A stretch of 64,000 nucleotides of DNA, taken from positions 61,522 through 125,521 of the forward strand of contig JAEUQK010000030.1 in the NCBI GenBank assembly GCA_016789265.1, in the 5' to 3' direction. How positions within the stretch are numbered: the first letter of the stretch is position 1; every line of letters starts with the position of its first letter. The translations under genes were made by a program, and so were the position numbers. The notes below the pieces were generated by a model, which saw only the letters and a program-made list of their open reading frames with translations, searched no databases and was not told where the DNA came from. This document shows, piece by piece, positions 9,104-16,968 of the stretch. This DNA comes from Blastocatellia bacterium (GTDB lineage: Bacteria; Acidobacteriota; Blastocatellia; Pyrinomonadales; Pyrinomonadaceae).

Positions 9104-10906
9104 ATGAAAGGAACTGAAAAAGACCTTACCCGCAATTCCCAGCCTGCTGCCGAATTGTCACTCGATGGACGCCCAGTTTCCCGCGGCGTGGCGATCGGGA
9201 AAGTAGTATGTCTTTACGGCGAAAATCGTCAATACTTCCGTACCGAAATAATCAAGGAGTCGATCCCAAACGAGATCGATCGATTTAGAATTGCCCACGA
9301 CCTGGCATGTCGTCGACTCAGGAAAGTGAGTGGAAGTAATGGAGCAAGGTCCAACACATCCTTCAGCATTTTTGATCTTCATCGGGCGATCCTCGAAGAC
9401 TCTACACTAAAGGAAAGGATCGAATCCGTCATTGAAAACGATCTGGTAAATGCTGAATGGGCCGTCAAAGTGGTTACCGACGAGTATATTGCGAAATATC
9501 GGGCTATTCCCGACGAACATTTTCGGGATAGATACATCGACGTTGAAGATATTGCCGACCAGCTTCAAAGCGCTCTCGGCGGCGGTAAACATCCGATCCG
9601 ATTAGCGGAAGATTCGATAATCACGGCCAAAGAACTTCGGCCTTCTACCCTGGCGGAACTCTCGGTTCGGCATCCAAAGGCGGTAATCACCGAAACGGGC
9701 GGGTGGACCTCCCATACATTTATTCTTGCGCGCGAACTTGAAATACCGGCCGTAACGGGTATTAAGAAATTGATGCGGAAGCTAAAGCCCGGCGACGTCG
9801 TCGTAATTGACGGCTACCAGGGCAAGGTGATCTTAAATCCGGGTCAGAAAACACTTGAAAAGTATCGCGTACGGGCGGCGAGGTTCTATGAAAGCAACCA
9901 AGCAGTCGACATTCCAAGTAATGATCCGATCAAGACCTTGGACGGTCGCGAGATAACCATCCGGGCAAATTTCGATATACCTTCCAGTTTCCAGCGTGCC
10001 AAACGACTGGGAGCCAAAGGGATCGGACTTTATCGTTCTGAGTATTTGTTCAATCGTTTTAAGGGGTATCCTACTGAATCAGAGCAACTAAAGGCGTACT
10101 CAGAGATTGCCGAAAACGCCGGCCCGGAGCGGGCAAGGATTCGCACCTTCGACATTGGGATCGATCAAATGATAGATTCTTCCGGCAGAAAGGAGAAGAA
10201 TCCGGCGCTCGGCCTGAGGGCGGTGCGATTAAGTCTGGCGATTCCCAGACATCTACGCACCCAGATACGGGCACTTCTTCAAGCATCGTATCGACGAAAT
10301 ATCGATATTATCCTTCCGATGGTCTCGGGACCCGACGAGCTTCGATCTGTAAGGGAAGTGATAGAGCGTGAATCCGCACTATTGAATGCGAGGAACGTTC
10401 CGATCGGGTCGCCGCGTCTTGGTGCGATGATCGAAGTGCCGGCAGCAGTTTTCACGATCGATAAAATACTTGAAGAGGTTGACTGTCTTTGCCTGGGAAC
10501 AAATGATCTTGTCCAATATCTGCTAGCGGTCGATCGGGACAATGAGTCCGTTGCCGGTTGGTTCCGCACGTTGCATCCGGCTGTCATGACCTCTCTGAAG
10601 ATCGTGATCGACGCGGCGAACAAGGCTGAAAAACCTCTTGTCGTTTGCGGTGAAATGGCAGGATCACCGTTTTATGTGCCTATTTTGATCGGTCTCGGCG
10701 CGACGGAATTAAGCATGAACGTAAACACGATCATGCGGGTTCGCCGCGTGATCTCGGGAATCGCATATGAGGAGACGAAGGAATTGATTGACCTCATTAT
10801 GAAATCTAAGACAGCTGACGAGGTCGAAGATTCGGTAGAGAGATTCGTAGGCGGCCATTGGTCGCACTTGCTCTCCGGCGAGACTCTTCTGGGTCGCAAA
10901 CGATGA
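9104..10906 (+). CDS. ptsI: Phosphoenolpyruvate-protein phosphotransferase (PTS enzyme I)
   Basis: A 600-residue enzyme I, slightly longer than the usual ~575. It has the N-terminal HPr-binding domain, the phosphohistidine loop GGWTSHTFILAR (199-210, active His204), and the C-terminal PEP-binding TIM barrel with LGTNDLVQYLLAVDRDN and the active-site Cys in CGEMAGS. It autophosphorylates from PEP and passes the phosphate to HPr in the cytoplasm. No HPr, EIIA or EIIBC gene is in the window, so it could serve a regulatory rather than sugar-uptake PTS. The ATG was chosen because the nearer upstream ATG (9089) is out of frame and soon stops. Confidence 0.93.
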   Translation: MKGTEKDLTRNSQPAAELSLDGRPVSRGVAIGKVVCLYGENRQYFRTEIIKESIPNEIDRFRIAHDLACRRLRKVSGSNGARSNTSFSIFDLHRAILEDSTLKERIESVIENDLVNAEWAVKVVTDEYIAKYRAIPDEHFRDRYIDVEDIADQLQSALGGGKHPIRLAEDSIITAKELRPSTLAELSVRHPKAVITETGGWTSHTFILARELEIPAVTGIKKLMRKLKPGDVVVIDGYQGKVILNPGQKTLEKYRVRAARFYESNQAVDIPSNDPIKTLDGREITIRANFDIPSSFQRAKRLGAKGIGLYRSEYLFNRFKGYPTESEQLKAYSEIAENAGPERARIRTFDIGIDQMIDSSGRKEKNPALGLRAVRLSLAIPRHLRTQIRALLQASYRRNIDIILPMVSGPDELRSVREVIERESALLNARNVPIGSPRLGAMIEVPAAVFTIDKILEEVDCLCLGTNDLVQYLLAVDRDNESVAGWFRTLHPAVMTSLKIVIDAANKAEKPLVVCGEMAGSPFYVPILIGLGATELSMNVNTIMRVRRVISGIAYEETKELIDLIMKSKTADEVEDSVERFVGGHWSHLLSGETLLGRKR

Positions 10907-10923
10907 GTATTTTACTGTCAACA

Positions 10924-10955
10924 TTGTTTTAATGTTCAACATTTTTTGTTATACT
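10924..10955 (+). promoter_or_regulatory. Probable rnpB promoter
   Basis: A -10-like TATACT lies at 10950-10955, nine bases before the first paired base of RNase P RNA, which suits initiation near 10962-10965. The region upstream is T/A-rich (TTGTTT at 10924-10929) but the -35 match is weak and the spacing of 20 is long, so only the -10 element is well supported. Confidence 0.45.
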
Positions 10956-10964
10956 TCACCAGCC

Positions 10965-11360
10965 GTGCAAGGGAGCGGGCCGGACGATCGCTGTTCTTAG
11001 ATGAAGAGAGGAAAGTCCGAACACCATAGGGCAGCGAGCCGGATAACATCCGGGCACCGGTTAAGTTCGGTGACGACAAGTGCAACAGAAAGCAAACCTG
11101 CCTTGTAAAAGGTAAAGGGTGAAATGGTGAGGTAAGAGCTCACCGGCGAAGGCGGCAACGTGTTCGGCCAGGTAAACTCCTCGTGGTGCAAGACCAAATA
11201 GGGAAACACTTTTTGAGCGGCCCGCTCAAAGTGCTGTGAAAGCAGCACGGTGGTTCCGGGTAGGTCGCTCGAGCCGACGGGTAACCGTCGGCCTAGATGA
11301 ATGATCGTCGCCCGCAATTTGCGGGAACAAAATTCGGCTTATCGGCCTGTCCCCTTGCAC
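10965..11360 (+). ncRNA. rnpB: RNase P RNA, bacterial type A
   Basis: The catalytic RNA of RNase P, which trims tRNA 5' ends. All universally conserved blocks are visible in order: GAGGAAAGTCCGAACACC after P3 (11007 on), ACAGAAA, the GGTGAAATGGTGAGGTAAGAG core, GGTAAACTCC, AGACCAAATAGG, AGATGAATGATCGTC and the closing AAATTCGGCTTA. The ends pair as helix P1 (GTGCAAGGG at 10965 with CCCTTGCAC ending at 11360). Length (396) and the presence of P6/P17-type pairing partners fit type A. Minus-strand reading frames across it are not genes. Confidence 0.97.
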
Positions 11361-11402
11361 CCGGCGTTTTTTTCGACTTTTTTCAGGAGCTCACACGAAA
11401 AT

Positions 11403-11675
11403 ATGGCGAATAGGAAAGGCGTTTTTATTGGTGCCTACGTGCCCAATGAATTGAAGGAATCGTTGCGCAGACGTGCCGCCCTTGAACATCGCACTCTGTC
11501 CCAGGAAATAACCCGTATTCTGGTCGAAGCGGTTCATGGCAAAGGACTGCCGGCCGGAAGCGTAGATCGTCGAAATTCGCCGGAATCCATTCCCCGACGC
11601 CGCGCGACAGACCCGCCGGAGCGACGGAGAGCAGAAGATCTCCCATACATCCCACCGTCTGGATCGAAGAAATGA
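11403..11675 (+). CDS. Small ribbon-helix-helix (Arc-like) protein
   Basis: A 90-residue protein starting at MANRKGVF, with AGGAG upstream (11385-11389). Residues 6-45 fit the ribbon-helix-helix fold: a short strand (VFIGAYVP) and two helices (NELKESLRRRAALEH, SQEITRILVEAV). The C-terminal half is rich in Arg and Pro and looks disordered. Such proteins are usually DNA-binding dimers, often antitoxins, but no toxin gene is next to it: rnpB is 42 bases upstream and a terminator follows. It may be an autonomous regulator. The operator is unknown. Confidence 0.78.
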   Translation: MANRKGVFIGAYVPNELKESLRRRAALEHRTLSQEITRILVEAVHGKGLPAGSVDRRNSPESIPRRRATDPPERRRAEDLPYIPPSGSKK

Positions 11676-11692
11676 TTCCTCCTCGGTTGTAT

Positions 11693-11722
11693 TGCCGTCT
11701 CGTCAAACGGGACGGCATTTTT
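11693..11722 (+). terminator. Rho-independent terminator after the ribbon-helix-helix gene
   Basis: Stem TGCCGTC (11693-11699) with GACGGCA (11711-11717) followed directly by five T. It lies 17 bases after the stop of the small DNA-binding protein and would end the rnpB/RHH transcription unit. Confidence 0.85.
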
Positions 11723-11757
11723 CTGTTTGCCGCGATGATTTGTTAACATCGTTTCCA

Positions 11758-12474
11758 ATGAAACAGGTCTCTATCTGGGTCACACTACTTGTTGCGTTTG
11801 TATCTTTCGCAGGAGGATTTTGGTTTGCAAACACCTTAAATCGAACCCAGGTGACTACACTGTCGCCCACAAGTAGTACAGCCGGGCAGACTACTGCTTC
11901 CTCCAATACACCGGAGCAAGATCTCACACTGACCAACGACGAGATCGAAGCGAAGATCAGCGAAGCCCAGCAAAACGCCGGCAACTTCGCATTTCAAAAA
12001 GAACTCGGACTAGCACTGTACCGTTATGGGGCGATGAAAGAAGACAAGGCGATCATCGAAAGATCAATACCGATCCTTGATCGGGCCTATAAATTGAACG
12101 GCGAGGACCTCGATGTATTGATCGGGATCGGTAACGCATTTTTTGACGTAGGGTATTACGGAAAAAATAACGTGAGTTTTGAAAAGGCCCGTGAGTTTTA
12201 CTCAAAGGCACTGATCAAAGATCCAAAGGATGTTGATGTCAGGACAGACGTGGGACTCACATTCTTTCTCGAACAGCCTCCGAGATACTCAGATGCCGTG
12301 GCCGAATTCGAGAAGTCGCTCGCGATCGATAAAAAGCATGAAAAGACACTGGGATTTATGATCCGTTCGCTTGATGCACTGGGACGGGACGCTTCTTCCT
12401 ATCGGGAATCCTTACGTGTCATAAATCCGCAGAATCCTGCGCTTCGGCCTGGGTCAGAACGATCTGCCCAATGA
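11758..12474 (+). CDS. Membrane-anchored TPR protein
   Basis: A 238-residue protein with one N-terminal membrane anchor (about residues 4-26, ISWV-type hydrophobic stretch ending WFANTL), a Ser/Thr-rich linker, and two to three tetratricopeptide repeats (FEKAREFYSKALIKDP, YSDAVAEFEKSLAIDK) facing the periplasm. The start at MKQVSIW was chosen over an upstream in-frame codon because the latter lies inside the terminator. Similar proteins resemble CcmH/NrfG-type or YbgF-like scaffolds, but no cytochrome maturation gene is adjacent. Its stop overlaps the next start by four bases. Confidence 0.78.
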   Translation: MKQVSIWVTLLVAFVSFAGGFWFANTLNRTQVTTLSPTSSTAGQTTASSNTPEQDLTLTNDEIEAKISEAQQNAGNFAFQKELGLALYRYGAMKEDKAIIERSIPILDRAYKLNGEDLDVLIGIGNAFFDVGYYGKNNVSFEKAREFYSKALIKDPKDVDVRTDVGLTFFLEQPPRYSDAVAEFEKSLAIDKKHEKTLGFMIRSLDALGRDASSYRESLRVINPQNPALRPGSERSAQ

Positions 12475-12767
12475 AAGAGGCCCTTTTCATATTAGTTATT
12501 ATTCTCGGACTGTTCGCCTTAACGGCGTTTCGATACCGCGGCAGGATCAGAACCTTATTGGAATTCTGGCGGGTGGTCAGGTCCCTGCAAACACGCCATC
12601 CTCAGAACATAACGGCACATCCGGAAAAACAAATACCTACAAGCAACCTGGTAAACTGCGGCAAATGTGGTAATTGGATACCTGAATCACAAGCTATCAC
12701 ATTAGGCGGCACTTCCGTATTTTGCTCTGTAAAATGCCTGGAGAGTTCGGCTAAATCGGCATCATGA
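12471..12767 (+). CDS. Small membrane protein with zinc ribbon (PP0621-like)
   Basis: A 98-residue protein: an N-terminal membrane segment (residues 4-20), a basic linker, and a C-terminal zinc-binding region with CGKC (CxxC) and CSVKC about 25 residues later. This organisation resembles PP0621-type proteins, whose role is unknown. It is coupled by an ATGA overlap to the TPR protein, so the two probably act together at the membrane. It ends one base from the convergent prepilin peptidase gene. Confidence 0.7.
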   Translation: MKEALFILVIILGLFALTAFRYRGRIRTLLEFWRVVRSLQTRHPQNITAHPEKQIPTSNLVNCGKCGNWIPESQAITLGGTSVFCSVKCLESSAKSAS

Positions 12768-12768
12768 T

Positions 12769-13662
12769 CTATTTCAGAAAATTGCTGACATACCAACCGA
12801 TAAGCCTCTCACCGAATACGAATGCCAGAACGGAACCTATCCCAAGGAATATCCCAAATGGGATCTGAGACTGCATATCCTTGTCCTTCTGGCGGGCGAT
12901 AACGATCGATCCGATCAATGCACCTGCGAACGCGCCAAAAAAGATCGCCAGAAATGAAAGACGCCAACCTAATAGAGCCCCGACACCGAGCATCATTTTG
13001 ACGTCGCCAAGGCCCATGGCGTCAACGCCTCGAAGCCGTTTCCAAAGTTCGCCAACAAGCCATAATGAGCCACCACCAGCGATCCCTCCGAGCAACGCCG
13101 CGAAAAGGGAAACCAGCCAAGCCGGGTATTGACCTAAGTTAACAGCAGGCCAGTACGCCATATCACTGAAATAGCTTTCTCCAAAAACGAGCGGATAGAC
13201 AATTCGAACACTGATAACAAAAACGAAGAACGGATAAGTGATCACATTTGGGAGGATCATGTGCTCGGCATCGATAAACATCAATGCCACGATCACCGAC
13301 ATAAAGACAAACCCAATAGGCAAGAATGGGTTAAACCCGATATGCCAAAACATTAGAACCCAAAGAAGCGCGTGAAGCATCTCAACGGCCGGGTATCGTA
13401 TGGAGATCGGACCCTTACATGCTCGGCACTTGCCCCCGAGTAATAGCCAGCTCAGGATCGGTATATTGTCATAAGGCTTGATATCAGCGTCGCATTTTGG
13501 ACACTTGGAGTTCGGAAACACGATAGACTGTTCCAAAGGCACTCGATGGATTACCACATTCAGGAAACTTCCCACTGCGGCACCAAATAGAAAAACGAAA
13601 ACATAACCGACGATCACTGGCATTCCTGTGACCGATTCAAATGAGAATAGAAATAGATCCAT
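12769..13662 (-). CDS. pilD: Prepilin peptidase (A24 family)
   Basis: A 297-residue polytopic membrane aspartic peptidase that cleaves, and usually N-methylates, type IV pilins and type II secretion pseudopilins at the cytoplasmic face. It has GSFLNVVIHR, the zinc-binding cysteine pairs CPKC (54-57) and CRAC (79-82), and both catalytic Asp motifs: FIDAEH (Asp131) and GLGDVK (Asp220). The full-length N-terminal methylase part is present, so it should be bifunctional. No pilin or secretion gene is near; PilD genes are often isolated. Confidence 0.94.
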   Translation of the reverse strand: MDLFLFSFESVTGMPVIVGYVFVFLFGAAVGSFLNVVIHRVPLEQSIVFPNSKCPKCDADIKPYDNIPILSWLLLGGKCRACKGPISIRYPAVEMLHALLWVLMFWHIGFNPFLPIGFVFMSVIVALMFIDAEHMILPNVITYPFFVFVISVRIVYPLVFGESYFSDMAYWPAVNLGQYPAWLVSLFAALLGGIAGGGSLWLVGELWKRLRGVDAMGLGDVKMMLGVGALLGWRLSFLAIFFGAFAGALIGSIVIARQKDKDMQSQIPFGIFLGIGSVLAFVFGERLIGWYVSNFLK

Positions 13663-13776
13663 TGTGAACGTTTAGAGATTGAAGTCGGCGTTTGTTGAAA
13701 AAGGAAAGAAGGATGCTGACGACATCCTACCCAATCATAAATGCAAACCGACTAAAAAGAAAGACCTGTTAAGTGC

Positions 13777-15126
13777 CTAAACTGCTTCTGATTGAGAAGT
13801 GAAATTGAACTCCTTTACTTTCAAATGAGGTAGGAGAAAACCATTGCCGCCTTCGCTGCCGCCAACGCGTTCCGGTTTACTGATCGCTAACACATTCCCT
13901 TGTCCGAGCAAAGTAGTGGTCGACTGATTGAATCGAAAGTTCTTCAGTGGATACGCGACTTTCCCGTTCTCGATCCACCAAACGCCGTCGCGCGTCAGTC
14001 CGGTGGAACTTGCGTTTCGGGCATCGGTGGCCCGGATATACCAGAATCGGCTTACAAGTATGCCTCGTTCGGTCGTGCGAATCATCTCCTCAACGCTCGT
14101 GATCGGCCCTGCCGATTCCAGGATCGTATTTACGGGCCCCGGAGTGGGCATTTTGTCTTTCTGCTTCGCCCAAAATCGGCTATACACAAGTGTCTCGATG
14201 ACGCCCTTGTTGACGAGAAAGAGTTTTTGGGCAGGGATTCCTCCTTGCGCAGACGGCTGTCCCGGAAGTTCCGGATGCCATGGATCACTGTAGATCATCA
14301 ATTTCTCATCGAACATCTTCTCGCCGAGCCGGGTCTTTCCGCCTGGAGCCGAGAAGGCGCTCCGGCCCTCTTCTGCGTTGCGTGCGTTGAACAATCCCGA
14401 AAATCCGCCTCCTAGAATATCTGCAACGGCCTGTGGTTCAAGTATTACCGTGTACACACCGGGATCAATGGCACGAGCCCCGCGCCCATCTAGAGCCTTT
14501 TTGACTGATTCGCGGGCAATCCGCAGGGTGTCTAATCGGCGAATATCGTCGTGGCTGCGTTGAAAATAGCCCGAGCTCTGGCCGTCGGGAGTCCGGGCGG
14601 TCACTGAAAGTCCCACACCTGTGGAACGGTAATATTCAAAATTGCCGTTTCTAGTTGCAGTAGCCCCCGCTTGTGAACTCGCCGAATGAAAACCAGCACC
14701 GATCACTTTGTTCCTTTCACATTCGCTTATCACCGCCCCGATCTGTCGCGCCCGATCAGTAAGCGAAAGGTTGGCCGTCGCTTCAAAATAACTGTTTACA
14801 GGCTTATATATTTGTTTTCCTAACGTTGGAACGTATTCACGATCCACGGGTGCCGAACGCGCTATCCTCTCGGCTTCATCTACCATCGCCTGCAAGCTTG
14901 CGTCACTGTGATCGCTTGTGGACGCCGTTCCGCGTTTGCCTCCGATCCACACAGTTACGCTTGCATTCAATCCTTCGCGCGAACCGCTGGTGAGCACATT
15001 GTTATTGGCAAAACGTAGATGTGAATTCTTGCTGCTGTTAACACTGACGGCTGCGTCGTCAGCCTTGACCATTGCAAGTATTTTGTCGGTAAGGACCTTA
15101 GCTTTATCTTCTGAAAGCATCATCAT
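13777..15126 (-). CDS. tldE: TldE/PmbA family metalloprotease subunit
   Basis: A 449-residue TldD/PmbA family protein without the HExxxH motif, as expected of the TldE (PmbA) partner, which forms a heterodimer with TldD and lends the substrate channel. It shows the family C-terminal pattern GILVSRFWYIRATDARN. It has no signal peptide, although its partner does. The start is one of three consecutive ATG codons overlapping the TldD stop (TGA inside ATGATGATG), indicating translational coupling. In E. coli the complex cleaves unfolded peptides and processes microcin B17 and RiPPs. Confidence 0.9.
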   Translation of the reverse strand: MMMLSEDKAKVLTDKILAMVKADDAAVSVNSSKNSHLRFANNNVLTSGSREGLNASVTVWIGGKRGTASTSDHSDASLQAMVDEAERIARSAPVDREYVPTLGKQIYKPVNSYFEATANLSLTDRARQIGAVISECERNKVIGAGFHSASSQAGATATRNGNFEYYRSTGVGLSVTARTPDGQSSGYFQRSHDDIRRLDTLRIARESVKKALDGRGARAIDPGVYTVILEPQAVADILGGGFSGLFNARNAEEGRSAFSAPGGKTRLGEKMFDEKLMIYSDPWHPELPGQPSAQGGIPAQKLFLVNKGVIETLVYSRFWAKQKDKMPTPGPVNTILESAGPITSVEEMIRTTERGILVSRFWYIRATDARNASSTGLTRDGVWWIENGKVAYPLKNFRFNQSTTTLLGQGNVLAISKPERVGGSEGGNGFLLPHLKVKEFNFTSQSEAV

Positions 15127-16727
15127 TCGTGGTCCTCCATTTGACCGGCGCTCAGTCCCGCCGACGTGTTAAGCACGTAAATATTACGGACGCGTGCCGG
15201 CGGACATCCGTGCGAAACAGCGTTCGATTGGCCAGGTTCCCCTTTTCCATCGTTGAAAGAGCCGGGAATTTCATAAGTCTCCTTTCCGCCAAGACCGTCA
15301 AGCGAACCCCAAAAATCCGTCGTTTTTGATTGATACGCAACATCCTTCAGCATTCCGACTACCTTTCCGCCTTTAATTTCCCAAAAGGTCTGACCACCAA
15401 ACTGGAAATTATAACGCTGCTGGTCGATAGAATAGCTTCCTCGGCCGTATATGAGTATCCCTTTGTCAACGCCGGATATTAGATCGTTTTGTGTTATGTC
15501 TTCCTTTGCCGGTTTTAACGAAACATTCGGCATCCGAGGGAAGGGAACACTGCCCCAGCTATCGGCGTGCAGGCATCCGTAAGACCGATCGCGGCCCAAA
15601 AGCTTTGCAAGGTCACGCGTGGTCTGCCAATCAACAAAAACACCTTCCTTTACCAGATCCCATTCCTGAGCGGGAACACCTTCGTCATCAAATGCAACCG
15701 TCGCAAGCCCCTGCGGCTGCGTCCGGTCCGCAACGAAATTGACCATGTTCGAGCCAAATTTAAGTTTGCCTGTCTTGTCAGGGGTCAAGAAACTCGTACC
15801 GGCATAATTAGCTTCCCAAAGCAGTGCCCGATCCAGTTCGGTCGAATGACCAACCGATTCGTGTATCGTTAAAAACAAGTGAGACGGATGCAGTACCAGG
15901 TCATATTTACCAGGTTCGACAGCCTTCGCTGAGAGCTTCATGACGGCATGTTCCGCAGCCGTCTTGGCATCAGCCGCCCAATCGCGCTTGGTCAAATACT
16001 CAAACCCGATATTTTGCGCCTGCAGAAGGGAGTTAACCGATTGGAAGTCGTTCGTGGAACGGTTGACGGCAGTTACCGAAAAGCTCGGATTCGTGCGGAT
16101 CAAATATTGTTCGATCCTCGAACCATCGCTCGTCGCCAAATACTTCTGTTCATTTACGAATGCGACTTGCGAGTTGACAAACGTTATCCCCGCTATCGAC
16201 AAAGCGGATTCGTTTATCGCGAGAAGAGCCGCGACCTTCTCATTGGAAGTTACGTCGAAGGGATCCTTTTCAAACGAGCTCCTCCATGTTGCCGTGATTC
16301 TCGGCGTTGGAACTAATTCGATCTTGCGCCTCTGGATAACAGAGTTAGCCTTTGCGATCGCCACCGCTTCGCTTGTCACGCGCCTTACTTCATCGACAGA
16401 GATGATCGGGCTTGCGGCAAATCCCCAGGTGCCGTTTACCAATACGCGGACGCCAAATCCGAAATTCTGCGAACTGGAAACATTCAACACTTGTCGCTCA
16501 CGCGTACTTACCGATTCCGTGCGATAACGATTGATCCGAATGTCAGCATAGCCGGCACCAAGCCTCTTGGCAGTCGCAAGTGCTGTATCAGCAAGATCGT
16601 CTTTCTTAACCTCTGCGAATGCTTCAGCCGCCATGGCAGCAGCGGATCCGTTTAGCCAGACCGGAGCGGCCACCGAGCCGATCGCAAATCCTGCAGACTT
16701 GATAAAGTCACGTCGAGAAAAGCCCAT
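15123..16727 (-). CDS. tldD: TldD family zinc metalloprotease with Tat signal
   Basis: A 534-residue TldD homologue with the zinc motif HESVGH (289-294). The N-terminus begins MGFSRRDFIKSAGF, a textbook twin-arginine (SRRxFIK) signal followed by a hydrophobic segment and small residues, so this copy should be exported folded to the periplasm; E. coli TldD is cytoplasmic. The C-terminus retains the conserved SHGCPPARVRN-type ending. It precedes the tldE gene with a four-base overlap. The upstream 241 bases are shared with the divergent GltD-like gene. Confidence 0.92.
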   Translation of the reverse strand: MGFSRRDFIKSAGFAIGSVAAPVWLNGSAAAMAAEAFAEVKKDDLADTALATAKRLGAGYADIRINRYRTESVSTRERQVLNVSSSQNFGFGVRVLVNGTWGFAASPIISVDEVRRVTSEAVAIAKANSVIQRRKIELVPTPRITATWRSSFEKDPFDVTSNEKVAALLAINESALSIAGITFVNSQVAFVNEQKYLATSDGSRIEQYLIRTNPSFSVTAVNRSTNDFQSVNSLLQAQNIGFEYLTKRDWAADAKTAAEHAVMKLSAKAVEPGKYDLVLHPSHLFLTIHESVGHSTELDRALLWEANYAGTSFLTPDKTGKLKFGSNMVNFVADRTQPQGLATVAFDDEGVPAQEWDLVKEGVFVDWQTTRDLAKLLGRDRSYGCLHADSWGSVPFPRMPNVSLKPAKEDITQNDLISGVDKGILIYGRGSYSIDQQRYNFQFGGQTFWEIKGGKVVGMLKDVAYQSKTTDFWGSLDGLGGKETYEIPGSFNDGKGEPGQSNAVSHGCPPARVRNIYVLNTSAGLSAGQMEDHE

Positions 16728-16968
16728 TGTTCTCCTATTCGTTATCAGTAGTTTCTTCGTTGAGGAACGCCAGAAGTGTATTCGGCGTCAAAAATTGTGT
16801 CAAGATTCGGACATGCAAAGAATTGTAAATGGCTCCTGTTCCATTTAGTTTCGATTCTGCTAGAGAAATGTCTGTGTTTCCTTTAGAATTGAGGATATTT
16901 TGAGAGCCGATCTCTCATTCCTTAACGACCTTAAGTAAAAACCGAAACTTGGGAAAGGTGTAACTGAA

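Noticed and set aside
10997..11317. 106-residue minus-strand frame across rnpB
   Set aside because: RNase P RNA covers the region completely, with all conserved blocks present.
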